A stretch of 64,000 nucleotides of DNA, taken from contig CAWZYM010000094.1 in NCBI GenBank assembly GCA_963966185.1, positions 186,001 to 250,000 of the forward strand. Direction: 5' to 3'. Below the pieces are notes generated by a model that was given only the letters and a program-made list of their open reading frames with translations, ran no database searches and was not told the DNA's origin. The DNA comes from Rhabditoides inermis. Taxonomy: Eukaryota > Nematoda > Chromadorea > Rhabditida > Rhabditidae. The first letter of the stretch is position 1; each line of letters opens with the position of its first letter. The position numbers and the translations under genes were made by a program. Positions 39,814 through 52,800 of the stretch are shown one piece after another.

Positions 39814-40751
39814 CATGAAGTACTGGGAGCGCATCGCGCGCCAGCTGATTCACGGAGTTTTGGTGAGCGAATCAAATAAATTTTATAACTATCTAATTGT
39901 ATAATCAACTATATCATACTAGTTCAGACCCGCCCCGGCGATGGCTACGCGGTCGTATTCTCGTCGTTCTGCGACGCTCTCTCGTCTCGCGACCCCGTGG
40001 CGACGGATCTGCTCCTGCTCGACCGGCTGCTGCGCCCGTGGGAGGTGCTGGCAGAGGGGGGACGGTGGACAGGATCGGTGGACACCTCCCTCGCTGTCCT
40101 CTCCCGATTGGCCACCGACAACGCCCTGCCGAGGGTGATAGACGGTACCATACATGCGATGAAATCATGTCTAAATTATGCAGCATTATAATTTCATACT
40201 CATCACGCGCGTCAACAAAGTCAATAGTTGAATCTTTTGCACAGGAGCGTCAGCGTGTAAATATATTGGGGCCTAATATGCGACGAGATGGCTACCGTAT
40301 CATTGAACGATCAAAGGGGAGATGTGTTTGCACTAATTTGATTTTCAGTCGCTCGTCGTGCCTGCTGGAGTTGGTGGAGCGTACGGTGGAGGAGAGTGAG
40401 GTGAACGTGATGAGGAAGCTGGTGGAGCTGCCCGCCCAGTGGGTCTCCAGGGCAGACATGCTGCGGGCAAAGGTGAGAGGGATGGGATCTTCATAGGGGA
40501 CTGAGCGAGTTGTTTGTTGTGTGGTTGCATCTGGAAATGGATGATCTCACAAAGGCCTTGAGAAGGAGGGGGAAGGGCGTATGGTAGACGTATGGGTTTC
40601 GGGCATATGTAGTGAAGGGCTAATGAATTAGATTACAGAGGTGAATGAAAGGACGTTGTCACTGATGGGATCGTTTCAGCTGGCGACCGACACTACTGGC
40701 GAGTCCTCGTCTCGACCCTCAAACTTCGAAGCCCCGCCCACTACCGAAAAC
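39814..40751 (+). CDS. Unassigned multi-exon protein gene (partial model)
   Basis: Consistent splicing and GC-rich codons support a gene: 39,814-39,862 (ATG at 39,815, or a continuation from an upstream exon), 39,928-40,144, a possible 10-nt exon at 40,245-40,254, 40,349-40,472, and 40,680-40,751 before a GTATGG donor. The product starts MKYWERIARQLIHGVL and continues in leucine-rich helical segments (DLLLLDRLLRPWEVL, SLAVLSRLATDNALPRVI, CLLELVERT, VNVMRKLVELPAQWV). The pattern is that of an alpha-helical repeat protein and faintly recalls the N-terminal part of TELO2, but I would not assign it. Upstream exons near 38,454-38,505 and 39,449-39,519 would connect in frame (ending VVECGWDDCSSLRPSESVS). 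The 3' end is unresolved: reading through the last donor gives a stop at 40,835. Confidence 0.5.
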
Positions 40752-40835
40752 GTATGGAAATGGAACGGTTCGATAAAAAACAATTTATTTCAATGTGCGT
40801 ACGTGAACAATGGGAACTTACACAACAACAACTAA

Positions 40836-41025
40836 AAACAACTATATTTCAACAACAATCAACAACAATAACAAAGTGAATTCGGAACGGTAGGCACTTG
40901 CGAGCCAGGTACGGCAAGAATTGTGGGGATGTAAAAAAATGGGGGAATGGGCGTAGACAATCATACATATTACAATTACGTAAAGAGAGGTGAACAGGGG
41001 ACAGGGAATGAATGAAGGGACTCAC
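40836..41025. other. AT-rich gap between convergent coding signals
   Basis: CAACAACAA-type simple repeats at about 40,820-40,873, otherwise nothing recognised. It may contain 3' ends of the flanking genes. Confidence 0.4.
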
Positions 41026-41161
41026 TCTCCCTCCTTCCGAGCGGGGTTGCAGTTGTAAAAGGCGATGCCGCAGCTTGGTTGCCGTGGCAGAAGAGACGAA
41101 GACAAGAGTCTTCTTTCCTTCGACCAGCTCTTCATTGTACCATCCATGGCGAATGTAGTAT
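41026..41161 (-). CDS. Candidate internal exon on the - strand, function unknown
   Basis: On the - strand an acceptor GTGTTGCAG precedes 136 bases that stay open in one frame (ATATYY-type start, then IRHGWYNEELVEGKKTLVFV and SSATATKLRHRLLQLQPRS) and end at a GTGAGT donor. Codon choice resembles the real exons nearby. No partner exon was found: the sequence to the right is occupied by an inverted-repeat element, and none is clear to the left. The family is not recognised. Confidence 0.3.
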
Positions 41162-41325
41162 CTGCAACACATTCATATTCCACATTCTCTTTCGAACAGT
41201 ACAGGAGTGAAAACAGAGATCAAAACATAAGTTGCAGATCTCGACGGACCAGGCGGACAGACCGACGGACTCGACTCAGGCGCGAGAGGAAAGAGGAGGA
41301 ACAGAAGACACATAATGATAATCTG

Positions 41326-41550
41326 TTAAAAAGTACTTGCGTAAAGATAGTAAGTTTGTCTTGACCCAATTCAACAAAAGCGCATGCAAAAAACGTTTAC
41401 AAATACTAACACAAACCTGCACCTCCTTCTTCCTCTCCTCTCTCCTTCTTCCTCTCCTCTCTCCTTCTTCCTCTCCTCTCTTCTTTTTCCTCTCCTCTCC
41501 TTCTTCCTCTCCTCTCCTTCTTCCTCTCCTCTCTCCTTCTTCCTCTCCTC

Positions 41551-41610
<60 letters not shown>

Positions 41611-41857
41611 GTTCTCTCTCTCTCTCAACCCTCGCTTACAGAAGAAGGTTCCTCGCCGCGCATCGTCTACTCCTCTTCAGACAACGAAAGCTGCAGGAAC
41701 TCACAGCGAGCACACCACTGGAGCACACATATTTCATCTGTTAGTGTCCATAGTTCGTTATGCGCAGGTTTGTGTTAGTATTTGTAAACGTTTTATGCAT
41801 GCGCTTTTGTTGAATTGGGTCAAGACAAACTTACTCTCTTTACGCAAGTACTTTTAA
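41326..41857. mobile_element. MITE-like element with inverted arms of about 95 bp and CT-rich core
   Basis: The left arm (41,326-41,418) and right arm (41,763-41,857) are inverted copies differing at a few positions, and share TTCAACAAAAGCGCATGCA with the 22,369 element. The core holds a CTTCCTCTC-type tract at 41,419-41,630 and about 105 bp of exon-like sequence preceded by TTACAG at 41,641. A further partial copy of the arm motif (GTGCTTTTGTTGAATT) lies just outside at about 41,869-41,885. Confidence 0.8.
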
Positions 41858-42106
41858 GAGATAATACATGTGCTTTTGTTGAATTTCATAGAAATTTCTT
41901 CTCTTATTGATTGCCAAGCTCCGTCGTTCATTTTCATTAGTACGCAAAGAACTATGATGTGACACACATTGTTGCGTGTATATAAAACTATGTTTTTCTT
42001 GGTATTGCATATAAACGCTTTTATCGACACTTTTCTCTGCATTTGCGGTCGCGGTGGCGTAAGTGCATGTCTGCGCTCTTCGCCGACAGCGTGCTCTCTC
42101 AGACTG
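41858..42106. other. Unique sequence before the second satellite
   Basis: No gene or repeat recognised apart from the MITE arm fragment at its left end. Confidence 0.5.
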
Positions 42107-45100
42107 TGAGGGAATTGTGTGGGAATCGTGGGAATCGTGTGGGAATCGTGGGATCTGTGTGGGAATCGTGGAACTGTGTGGGAATCGTGTGGATTGTGGG
42201 ATCTGTGTGGGAATCGTGGATCTGTGTGGGAATCGTGTGGGAATCGTGGGATCTGTGTGGGAATCGTGGAATCTGTGTGGGAATCGTGTGGGAATCGTGT
42301 GGGAATCATGGGATCTGTGTGGAAATCGTGTGGGAATCGTGGGAACTGTGTGGGAATCGTTTGGGATTGTGGGATCTGTGTGGGAATCGTGGGATCTGTG
42401 TGGGAATCGTGGAATCTGTGTGGGAATCGTGTGGGAATCATGGGATCTGTGTGGGAATCGTGTGGGAATCGTGGGAACTGTGTGGGAATCGTTTGGGATC
42501 GTGGGATCTGTGTGGGAATCGTGTGGGGATCGTGGAATCTGTGTGGGAATCATGTGGGAAACGTGGGATCTGTGTGGGGATCGTGTGGGGATCGTGGATC
42601 TGTGTGGGGATCGTGTGGGGATCGTGGGATCTGTGTGGGAATCGTGTGGCAATTGTGGGATCTGTGTGGGAATCGTGTAAGAATCGTGGGATCTGTGTGG
42701 TAATCGTGTGGGAATCGTGTGTGAATCATGGGATCTGTGTGGGAATCGTGTGGGAAACGTGGGATCTGTGTGGGAATCGTGTGGAAATCGTGGGAACTGT
42801 GTGGGAATCGTGTGAGAATCGTGGGATCTGTGTGGGAATCGTGTGGGGATCGTGGAATCTGTGTGGGAATCGTGTGGGATCCGTGGGATCTGTGTGGGAA
42901 TCGTGTTAGAATCTAAGATCTGTGTGGGAATCGTGTGGGGATCGTGAGATCTGTGTGGGAACCGTGTGGGAATCGTGTGGGAATCGTGGGAACTGTGTGG
43001 GAATCGTGTGGGAGTAGTGTGATCTGTGTGGGGATCGTGTGGGGATCGTGGAATCTGTGTGGGAATCGTGTGGGAAACGTGGGATCTGTGTGGGGATCGT
43101 GTGGGGATCGTGGGATCTGTGTGGGGATCGTGTGGGGATCGTGGGATCTGTGTGGGAATCGTGTGGCAATTGTGGGATCTGTGTGGGAATCGTGTAAGAA
43201 TCGTGGGATCTGTGTGGTAATCGTGTGGGAATCGTGTGGGAATCATGGGATCTGTGTGGGAATTGTGTGGGAAACGTGGGATCTGTGTGGAAATCGTGTG
43301 GGAATCGTGGGAACTGTGTGGGAATCGTGTGGGAATCGTGGGATCTGTGTGGGAATCGTGTGGAAATCGTGGGAACTTTGAGGGAATCGTGTGGGAATCG
43401 TGGGATCTGTGTGGGAATCGTGTGGGGATCGTGGAATCTGTGTGGGAATCGTGTGGGAATTGTGGGATCTGTGTGAGAATCGTGTAAGAATCGTGGGATC
43501 TGTGTGGTAATCGTGTGGAAATCGTGGGATCTGTGTGGGAATCGTGTGGCAATTGTGGGATCTGTGTGGGAATCGTGTGGGAAACGTGGGATCTGTGTGG
43601 GGATCGTGTGGGAATCATGGGATCTGTGTGGAAATCGTGTGGGAATCGTGGGAACTGTGTGGGAATCGTTTGGGATTGTGGGATCTGTGTGGGAATCGTG
43701 GGATCTGTGTGGGAATCGTGGAATCTGTGTGGGAATCGTGTGGGAATCATGGGATCTGTGTGGGAATCGTGTGGGAATCGTGGGAACTGTGTGGGAATCG
43801 TTTGGGATCGTGGGATCTGTGTGGGAATCGTGTGGGGATCGTGGAATCTGTGTGGGAATCGTGTGGGAAACGTGGGATCTGTGTGGGGATCGTGTGGGGA
43901 TCGTGGGATCTGTGTGGGGATCGTGTGGGGATCGTGGGATCTGTGTGGGAATCGTTTGGCAATTGTGGGATCTGTGTGGGAATCGTGTAAGAATCGTGGG
44001 ATCTGTGTGGTAATCGTGTGGGAATCGTGTGTGAATCATGGGATCTGTGTGGGAATCGTGTGGGAAACGTGGGATCTGTGTGGGAATCGTGTGGAAATCG
44101 TGGGAACTGTGTGGGAATCGTGTGAGAATCGTGGGATCTGTGTGGGAATCGTGTGGGGATCGTGGAATCTGTGTGGGAATCGTGTGGGATCCGTGGGATC
44201 TGTGTGGGAATCGTGTTAGAATCTAAGATCTGTGTGGGAATCGTGTGGGGATCGTGAGATCTGTGTGGGAACCGTGTGGGAATCGTGTGGGAATCGTGGG
44301 AACTGTGTGGGAATCGTGTGGGAGTAGTGTGATCTGTGTGGGGATCGTGTGGGGATCGTGGAATCTGTGTGGGAATCGTGTGGGAAACGTGGGATCTGTG
44401 TGGGGATCGTGTGGGGATCGTGGGATCTGTGTGGAGATCGTGTGGGGATCGTGGGATCTGTGTGGGAATCGTGTGGCAATTGTGGGATCTGTGTGGGAAT
44501 CGTGTAAGAATCGTGGGATCTGTGTGGTAATCGTGTGGGAATCGTGTGGGAATCATGGGATCTGTGTGGGAATTGTGTGGGAAACGTGGGATCGGTGTGG
44601 AAATCGTGTGGGAATCGTGGGAACTGTGTGGGAATCGTGTGGGAATCGTGGGATCTGTGTGGGAATCGTGTGGAAATCGTGGGAACTTTGAGGGAATCGT
44701 GTGGGAATCGTGGGATCTGTGTGGGAATCGTGTGGGGATCGTGGGATCTGTGTGAGAATCGTGTAAGAATCGTGGGATCTGTGTGGTAATCGTGTGGAAA
44801 TCGTGGGATCTGCGTGGGAATCGTGTGGGAATAGTGGGATAAGTGTGGGAATCGTATGGGAATCATGGGATCTGTGTGGGAATCGTTTGGGATCGTGGGA
44901 TCTGTGTGGGGATCGTGTGGGAATTGTGGGACCTGTGTGGGAATCGTGTGGAAATCGTGGGAACTTTGAGGGAATCGTGTGAGAATCGTGGGATCTATGT
45001 GGGCATCGTGTGGGGATCGTGGGATCTGTGTGGGAATCGTGTGGGAATCGTGGGATCTGTGTGGGGATCGTGTGGGGATCGTGGGATCTGTGTGGGAATC

Positions 45101-46815
45101 GTGTGGGAATTGTGGGATCTGTGTGAGAATCGTGTAAGAATCGTGGGATCTGTGTGGTAATCGTGTGGAAATCGTGTGATCTGCGTGGGAATCGTGTGGG
45201 AATAGTGGGATCTGTGTGGGAATCGTGTGGGGATTGTGGGCTCTGTGTGGGAATCGTGTGGGGATCGTGAGATCTGTTTGGGAACCGTGTGGGAATCGTG
45301 TGGGAATCGTGGAATATGTGTGGGAATCGTGTGGGAACCGTGGGATCTGTGTGGGAATCGTGTGGGAAACGTGTGGGAAACGTGTGAGATCGTGGGAACT
45401 GTGTGGGAATCGTGTGACAATCGTGGGAACTGGGAGGGAATAGTAAGGGAATCGTGGGATAAGTGTGGGAATCGTGTGGGAATCATGGGATCTGTGTGGG
45501 AATCGTTTGGGATCGTGGGATCTGTATGGGGATCGTGTGGGAATCGTGGGATCTGTGTGGGAATCGTGTGGAAATCGTGGGAACTGTGAGGGAATCGTGT
45601 GAGAATCGTGGGATCTGTGTGGGCATCGTGTGGGCATCGTATGGGGATCGTGGGATCTGTGTGGGAATCGTGTGGGAATCGTGGGATCTGTGTGGGAATC
45701 GTGTGGGGATCGTGGGATCTGTGTGGAAATCGTGTGGGAATTGTGGGATCTGTGTGGGAATCGTGTAAGAATCGTGGGATCTGTGTGGGGATCGTGTGGG
45801 AATTGTGGGATCTGTGTGGGAATCGTGTGGAAATCGTGGGAACTTTGAGGGAATCGTGTGAGAATCGTGGGATCTGTGTGGGCATCGTGTGGGGATCGTG
45901 GGATCTGTGTGGGAATCGTGTGGGAATCGTGGGATCTGTGTGGGGATCGTGTGGGGATCGTGGGACCTGTGTGGGAATCGTGTGGGAATTGTGGGATCTG
46001 TGTGAGAATCGTGGGATCTGTGTGGTAATCGTGTGGAAATCGTGTGATCTGCGTGGGAATCGTGTGGGAATAGTGGGATCTGTGTGGGAATCGTGTGGGG
46101 ATTGTGGGCTCTGTGTGGAAATCGTGTGGGGATCGTGAGATCTGTGTGGGAACCGTGTGGGAATCGTGTGGGAATCGTGGAATATGTGTGGGAATCGTGT
46201 GGGAACCGTGGGATCTGTGTGGGAATCGTGTGGGAATCGTGTGGGAAACGTGTGAGATCGTGGGAACTGTGTGGGAATCGTGTGACAATCGTGGGAACTG
46301 GGAGGGAATAGTAAGGGAATCGTGGGATAAGTGTGGGAATCGTGTGGGAATCATGGGATCTGTGTGGGAATCGTTTGGAATCGTGGGATCTGTGTGGGGA
46401 TCGTGTGGGAATCGTGGGATCTGTGTGGGAATCGTGTGGAAATCGTGGGAACTGTGAGGGAATTGTGTGAGAATCGTGGGATCTGTGTGGGCATCGTGTG
46501 GGCATCGTGTGGGGATCGTGGGATCTGTGTGGGAATCGTGTGGGAATCGTGGGATCTGTGTGGGAATCGTGTGGGGATCGTGGGATCTGTGTGGATATCG
46601 TGTGGGAATTGTGGGATCTGTGTGGGAAACGTGTAAGAATCGTGAGATCTGTGTGGGGATCGTGTGGGAATCGTGGGATCTGTGTGGGAATCGCGTGGAA
46701 ATCGTGGGAACTGTGAGTGAATCGTGTGAGAATAGTGGGATCTGTGTGGGCATCGTGTGTGGATCGTGGGATCTGTGTGGGAATCGTGTGGGAACCGTGG
46801 GATCTGTGTGGGAAT
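42107..46815 (+). repeat. Word-type satellite, left arm (GTGGGAATCGT orientation)
   Basis: Built from short words, mainly TGTGGGAATCG (11 bp) and TGGGATCTG (9 bp) with variants such as GGGGATCGT, GGCAATTGT and GGAACTGT. A 1,310-bp higher-order repeat is clear: about 42,728-43,381 matches 44,038-44,691. Nearer the junction an 868-bp period appears (45,216 against 46,084). The long - strand frame at 44,216-46,843 is a by-product of the stop-free repeat. Confidence 0.95.
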
Positions 46816-46850
46816 CTTCCCACACAGATCCCACGATTCCCACACGATTC
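46780..46850. repeat. Inversion centre of the satellite (palindrome)
   Basis: GGGATCTGTGTGGGAA, then TC, then TTCCCACACAGATCCC, with the centre at 46,815-46,816. At least 28 of 29 bases on each side are mirrored. Left of it the array reads GTGGGAATCGT, right of it ACGATTCCCAC. Confidence 0.95.
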
Positions 46851-49800
46851 CCACACAGATCTCACGATTCCCACACAGATCCCACAATTCCCACACGATT
46901 CCCACACAGATCTCACGATTCCCACACGATTCATACACAGATCCCACGATTCCCACACAATTCCCACACAGATCCCACGATTCCCACACAGATCCCACGA
47001 TTCCCACACAGATCCCACGATTCCCACTCATATCCCACGATTCCCACACAGATCCCACGATTCCCACACAGATCCCACAATTCCCACACGATTCCCACAC
47101 AGATCCCACGATTCCCACACGATTCCCACACAGATCCCACGATTCCCACACGATTCCCACACAGATCCCACGATTCCCACACAATTCCCACACAGATCCC
47201 ACGATTCCCACACAGATCCCAAGATTCCCACACAGATCCCACGATTCCCACACGATTCCCACACAGATCTCACGATTCCCACACAGATCCCACAATTCCC
47301 ACACGATTCCCACACAGATCCCACGATTCCCACACGATTCCCACACAGATCCCACGATTCCCACACAATTCCCACACAGATCCCACGATTCCCACACAGA
47401 TCCCACGATTCCCACACAGATCCCACGATTCCCACTCATATCCCACGATTCCCACACGATTCCTACACAGATCCCACGATTCCCACACGATTCCCACTCA
47501 TATCCCACGATTCCCACACAATTCCCACACAGATCCCACGATTCCCACACGATTCCCACACATTCCCACACGATTCCCACAAAAATCCCACGATTCCCAC
47601 ACAGATCCCACGATTCCCACACAGATCCCACGATTCCCACACGATTCCCACACATTCCCACACGATTCCCACAAAAATCCCACGATTCCCACACAGATCC
47701 CACGATTCCCACACAGATCCCACGATTCCCACACAGATCCCACGATTCCCACACGATTCCCACACAGATCCCACGATTCCCACACGATTCCCACACATTC
47801 CCACACGATTCCCACAAAAAAACCCACGATTCCCACTCAGATCCCACGATTCCCACATGATTCCCCCACAGATCCCACGATTCCCACACGATTCCCACAC
47901 AAGTCCCTCGATTCCCACACAGATCCCACGATTCCCACACGATTCCCACACATTCCCACACGATTCCCACAAAAATCCCACGATTCCCACTCAGACCCCA
48001 CGATTCCCACACGATTCCCACACAGATCCCACGATTCCCACACAGATCCCACGATTCCCACACTGATCCCACGATTCACACTCAGATCCCACGATTCCCA
48101 CACGATTCCCACACGGACATCCACGATTCCCACACAGATCCCACGATTCCCAGACGATTCCCACACGATTCCCACAAAAATCCCACGATTCCCACTCAGA
48201 TCCCACGATTCCCACACAGATCCCACGATTCCCACTCAGATCCCACGATTCCCACACGATTCCCACACGATTCCCACGACAAATCCCACGATTCCCCACA
48301 CAGATCCCCCACACAGATCCCACGAATCCCACACAGATCCCACGATTCCCACACGATTCCCACACATTCCCACACGATTCCCACAAAAATCGCACGATTC
48401 CCACTCAGATCCCACGATTCCCACATGATTCCCCCACAGATCCCACGATTCCCACACGATTCCCACACAAGTCCCACGATTCCCACACATATCCCACGAT
48501 TCCCACACGATTCCTACACAGATCCCACGATTCCCACACAGATCCCACGATTCCCACACAGATCCCACGATTCCCACACGATTCCCACACAGATCCCACG
48601 ATTCCCACACGATTCCCACACATATCCCACGATTCCCACACAGATCCCACGATTCCCACTCATATCCCACGATTCCCACACGATTCCCACACAGATCCCA
48701 CGATTCCCACACGATTTTCACACAAATCCCACGATTCCCACACGATTCCCACACAGATCCCACGATTCCCACACGATTCCCACACGATTCCCACACGATT
48801 CCCACAAAAATCCCACGATTCTCACACAGATCCCACAATTCCCCACTCAGACCCCACGATTCCCACATGATTCCCCCACAGATCCCACGATTCCCACACG
48901 ATTCCCACACAAATCCCAAGATTCCCACACAGATCCCACGATTCCCACACGATTCCCACACAGATCTCACGATTCCCACACAGATCCCACAATTCCCACA
49001 CGATTCCCACACAGATCTCACGATTCCCACACGATTCCCACACAGATCCCACGATTCCCACACAATTCCCACACAGATCCCACGATTCCCACACAGATCC
49101 CACGATTCCCACACAGATCCCACGATTCCCACACAGATCCCACGATTCCCACTCATATCCCACGATTCCCACACAGATCCCACGATTCCCACACGATTCC
49201 CACTCATATCCCACGATTCCCACACAATTCCCCACTCAGACCCCACGATTCCCACATGATTCCCCCACAGATCCCACGATTCCCACACGATTCCCACACA
49301 AATCCCAAGATTCCCACACAGATCCCACGATTCCCACACGATTCCCACACAGATCTCACGATTCCCACACAGATCCCACAATTCCCACACGATTCCCACA
49401 CAGATCCCACGATTCCCACACAGATCCCACGATTCCCACTCATATCCCACGATTCCCACACAGATCCCACGATTCCCACACGATTCCCACTCATATCCCA
49501 CGATTCCCACACGATTCCCACACAGATCCCACGATTCCCACACGATTCCCACACATTCCCACACGATTCCCACAAAAATCCCACGATTCCCACACAGATC
49601 CCACGATTCCCACACGATTCCCACACATTCCCACACGATTCCCACAAAAATCCCACGATTCCCACACAGATCCCACGATTCCCACACAGATCCCACGATT
49701 CCCACACGATTCCCACACAGATCCCACGATTCCCACACGATTCCCACACATTCCCACACGATTCCCACAAAAAAACCCACGATTCCCACTCAGATCCCAC

Positions 49801-52800
49801 GATTCCCACATGATTCCCCCACAGATCCCACGATTCCCACACGATTCCCACACAAGTCCCTCGATTCCCACAAAGATCCCACGATTCCCACACAGATCCC
49901 ACGATTCCCACACAGATCCCACGATTCCCACTCATATCCCACGATTCCCACACGATTCCCACACAGATCCCACGATTCCCACACGATTCCCACTCATATC
50001 CCACGATTCCCACACGATTCCCACACATTCCCACACGATTCCCACAAAAATCCCACGATTCCCACACGATTCCCACACATTCCCACACGATTCCCACAAA
50101 AATCCCACGATTCCCACACAGATCCCACGATTCCCACACAGATTTCACGATTCCCACACGATTCCCACACAGATCCCACGATTCCCACACGATTCCCACA
50201 CATTCCCACACGATTCCCACAAAAAACCCACGATTCCCACTCAGATCCCACGATTCCCACATGATTCCCCCACAGATCCCACGATTCCCACACGATTCCC
50301 ACACAAGTCCCTCGATTCCCACACAGATCCCACGATTCCCACACGATTCCCACACATTCCCACACGATTCCCACAAAAATCCCACGATTCCCACTCAGAC
50401 CCCACGATTCCCACACGATTCCCACACAGATCCCACGATTCCCACACATATCCCACGATTCCCACACTGATCCCACGATTCACACTCAGATCCCACGATT
50501 CCCACACGATTCCCACACGGACATCCACGATTCCCACACAGATCCCACGATTCCCAGACGATTCCCACACGATTCCCACAAAAATCCCACGATTCCCACT
50601 CAGATCCCACGATTCCCACACAGATCCCACGATTCCCACACAGATCCCACGATTCCCACACAGATCCCACGATTCCCACACGATTTCCACACAGATCCCA
50701 CGATTTCCACACGATTCCCACACAATCCCACACGATTCCCACTAAAATCCCACAATTCCCCACTCAGACCCCACGATTCCCACATGATTCCCCCACAGAT
50801 CCCACGATTCCCACACGATTCCCACACAAATCCCAAGATTCCCACACAGATCCCACGATTCCCACACGATTCCCACACAGATCTCACGATTCCCACACAG
50901 ATCCCACAATTCCCACACGATTCCCACACAGATCTCACGATTCCCACACGATTCATACACAGATCCCACGATTCCCACACAATTCCCACACAGATCCCAC
51001 GATTCCCACACAGATCCCACGATTCCCACACAGATCCCACGATTCCCACTCATATCCCACGATTCCCACACAGATCCCACGATTCCCACACAGATCCCAC
51101 AATTCCCACACGATTCCCACACAGATCCCACGATTCCCACACGATTCCCACACAGATCCCACGATTCCCACACGATTCCCACACAGATCCCACGATTCCC
51201 ACACAATTCCCACACAGATCCCACGATTCCCACACGATTCCCACACAGATCTCACGATTCCCACACAGATCCCACAATTCCCACACGATTCCCACACAGA
51301 TCCCACGATTCCCACACGATTCCCACACAGATCCCACGATTCCCACACAATTCCCACACAGATCCCACGATTCCCACACAGATCCCACGATTCCCACACA
51401 GATCCCACGATTCCCACTCATATCCCACGATTCCCACACGATTCCTACACAGATCCCACGATTCCCACACGATTCCCACTCATATCCCACGATTCCCACA
51501 CAATTCCCACACAGATCCCACGATTCCCACACGATTCCCACACATTCCCACACGATTCCCACAAAAATCCCACGATTCCCACACAGATCCCACGATTCCC
51601 ACACAGATCCCACGATTCCCACACGATTCCCACACATTCCCACACGATTCCCACAAAAATCCCACGATTCCCACACAGATCCCACGATTCCCACACAGAT
51701 CCCACGATTCCCACACAGATCCCACGATTCCCACACGATTCCCACACAGATCCCACGATTCCCACACGATTCCCACACATTCCCACACGATTCCCACAAA
51801 AAACCCACGATTCCCACTCAGATCCCACGATTCCCACATGATTCCCCCACAGATCCCACGATTCCCACACGATTCCCACACAAGTCCCTCGATTCCCACA
51901 CAGATCCCACGATTCCCACACGATTCCCACACATTCCCACACGATTCCCACAAAAATCCCACGATTCCCACTCAGACCCCACGATTCCCACACGATTCCC
52001 ACACAGATCCCACGATTCCCACACAGATCCCACGATTCCCACACTGATCCCACGATTCACACTCAGATCCCACGATTCCCACACGATTCCCACACGGACA
52101 TCCACGATTCCCACACAGATCCCACGATTCCCAGACGATTCCCACACGATTCCCACAAAAATCCCACGATTCCCACTCAGATCCCACGATTCCCACACAG
52201 ATCCCACGATTCCCACTCAGATCCCACGATTCCCACACGATTCCCACACGATTCCCACGACAAATCCCACGATTCCCCACACAGATCCCCCACACAGATC
52301 CCACGAATCCCACACAGATCCCACGATTCCCACACGATTCCCACACATTCCCACACGATTCCCACAAAAATCCCACGATTCCCACTCAGATCCCACGATT
52401 CCCACATGATTCCCCCACAGATCCCACGATTCCCACACGATTCCCACACAAGTCCCACGATTCCCACACATATCCACGATTCCCACACGATTCCTACACA
52501 GATCCCACGATTCCCACACAGATCCCACGATTCCCACACAGATCCCACGATTCCCACACGATTCCCACACAGATCCCACGATTCCCACACGATTCCCACA
52601 CATATCCCACGATTCCCACACAGATCCCACGATTCCCACTCATATCCCACGATTCCCACACGATTCCCACACAGATCCCACGATTCCCACACGATTTTCA
52701 CACAAATCCCACGATTCCCACACGATTCCCACACAGATCCCACGATTCCCACACGATTCCCACACGATTCCCACACGATTCCCACAAAAATCCCACGATT

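Noticed and set aside
41840..43750. 636-codon open frame on the - strand (HDSHTIPT-type repeats)
   Set aside because: Same satellite effect. Only the last 100 or so codons leave the repeat and they match nothing I know.
44216..46843. 875-codon open frame on the - strand
   Set aside because: It runs through satellite repeats and across the inversion centre, where its composition flips. It is a stop-free repeat, not a gene.
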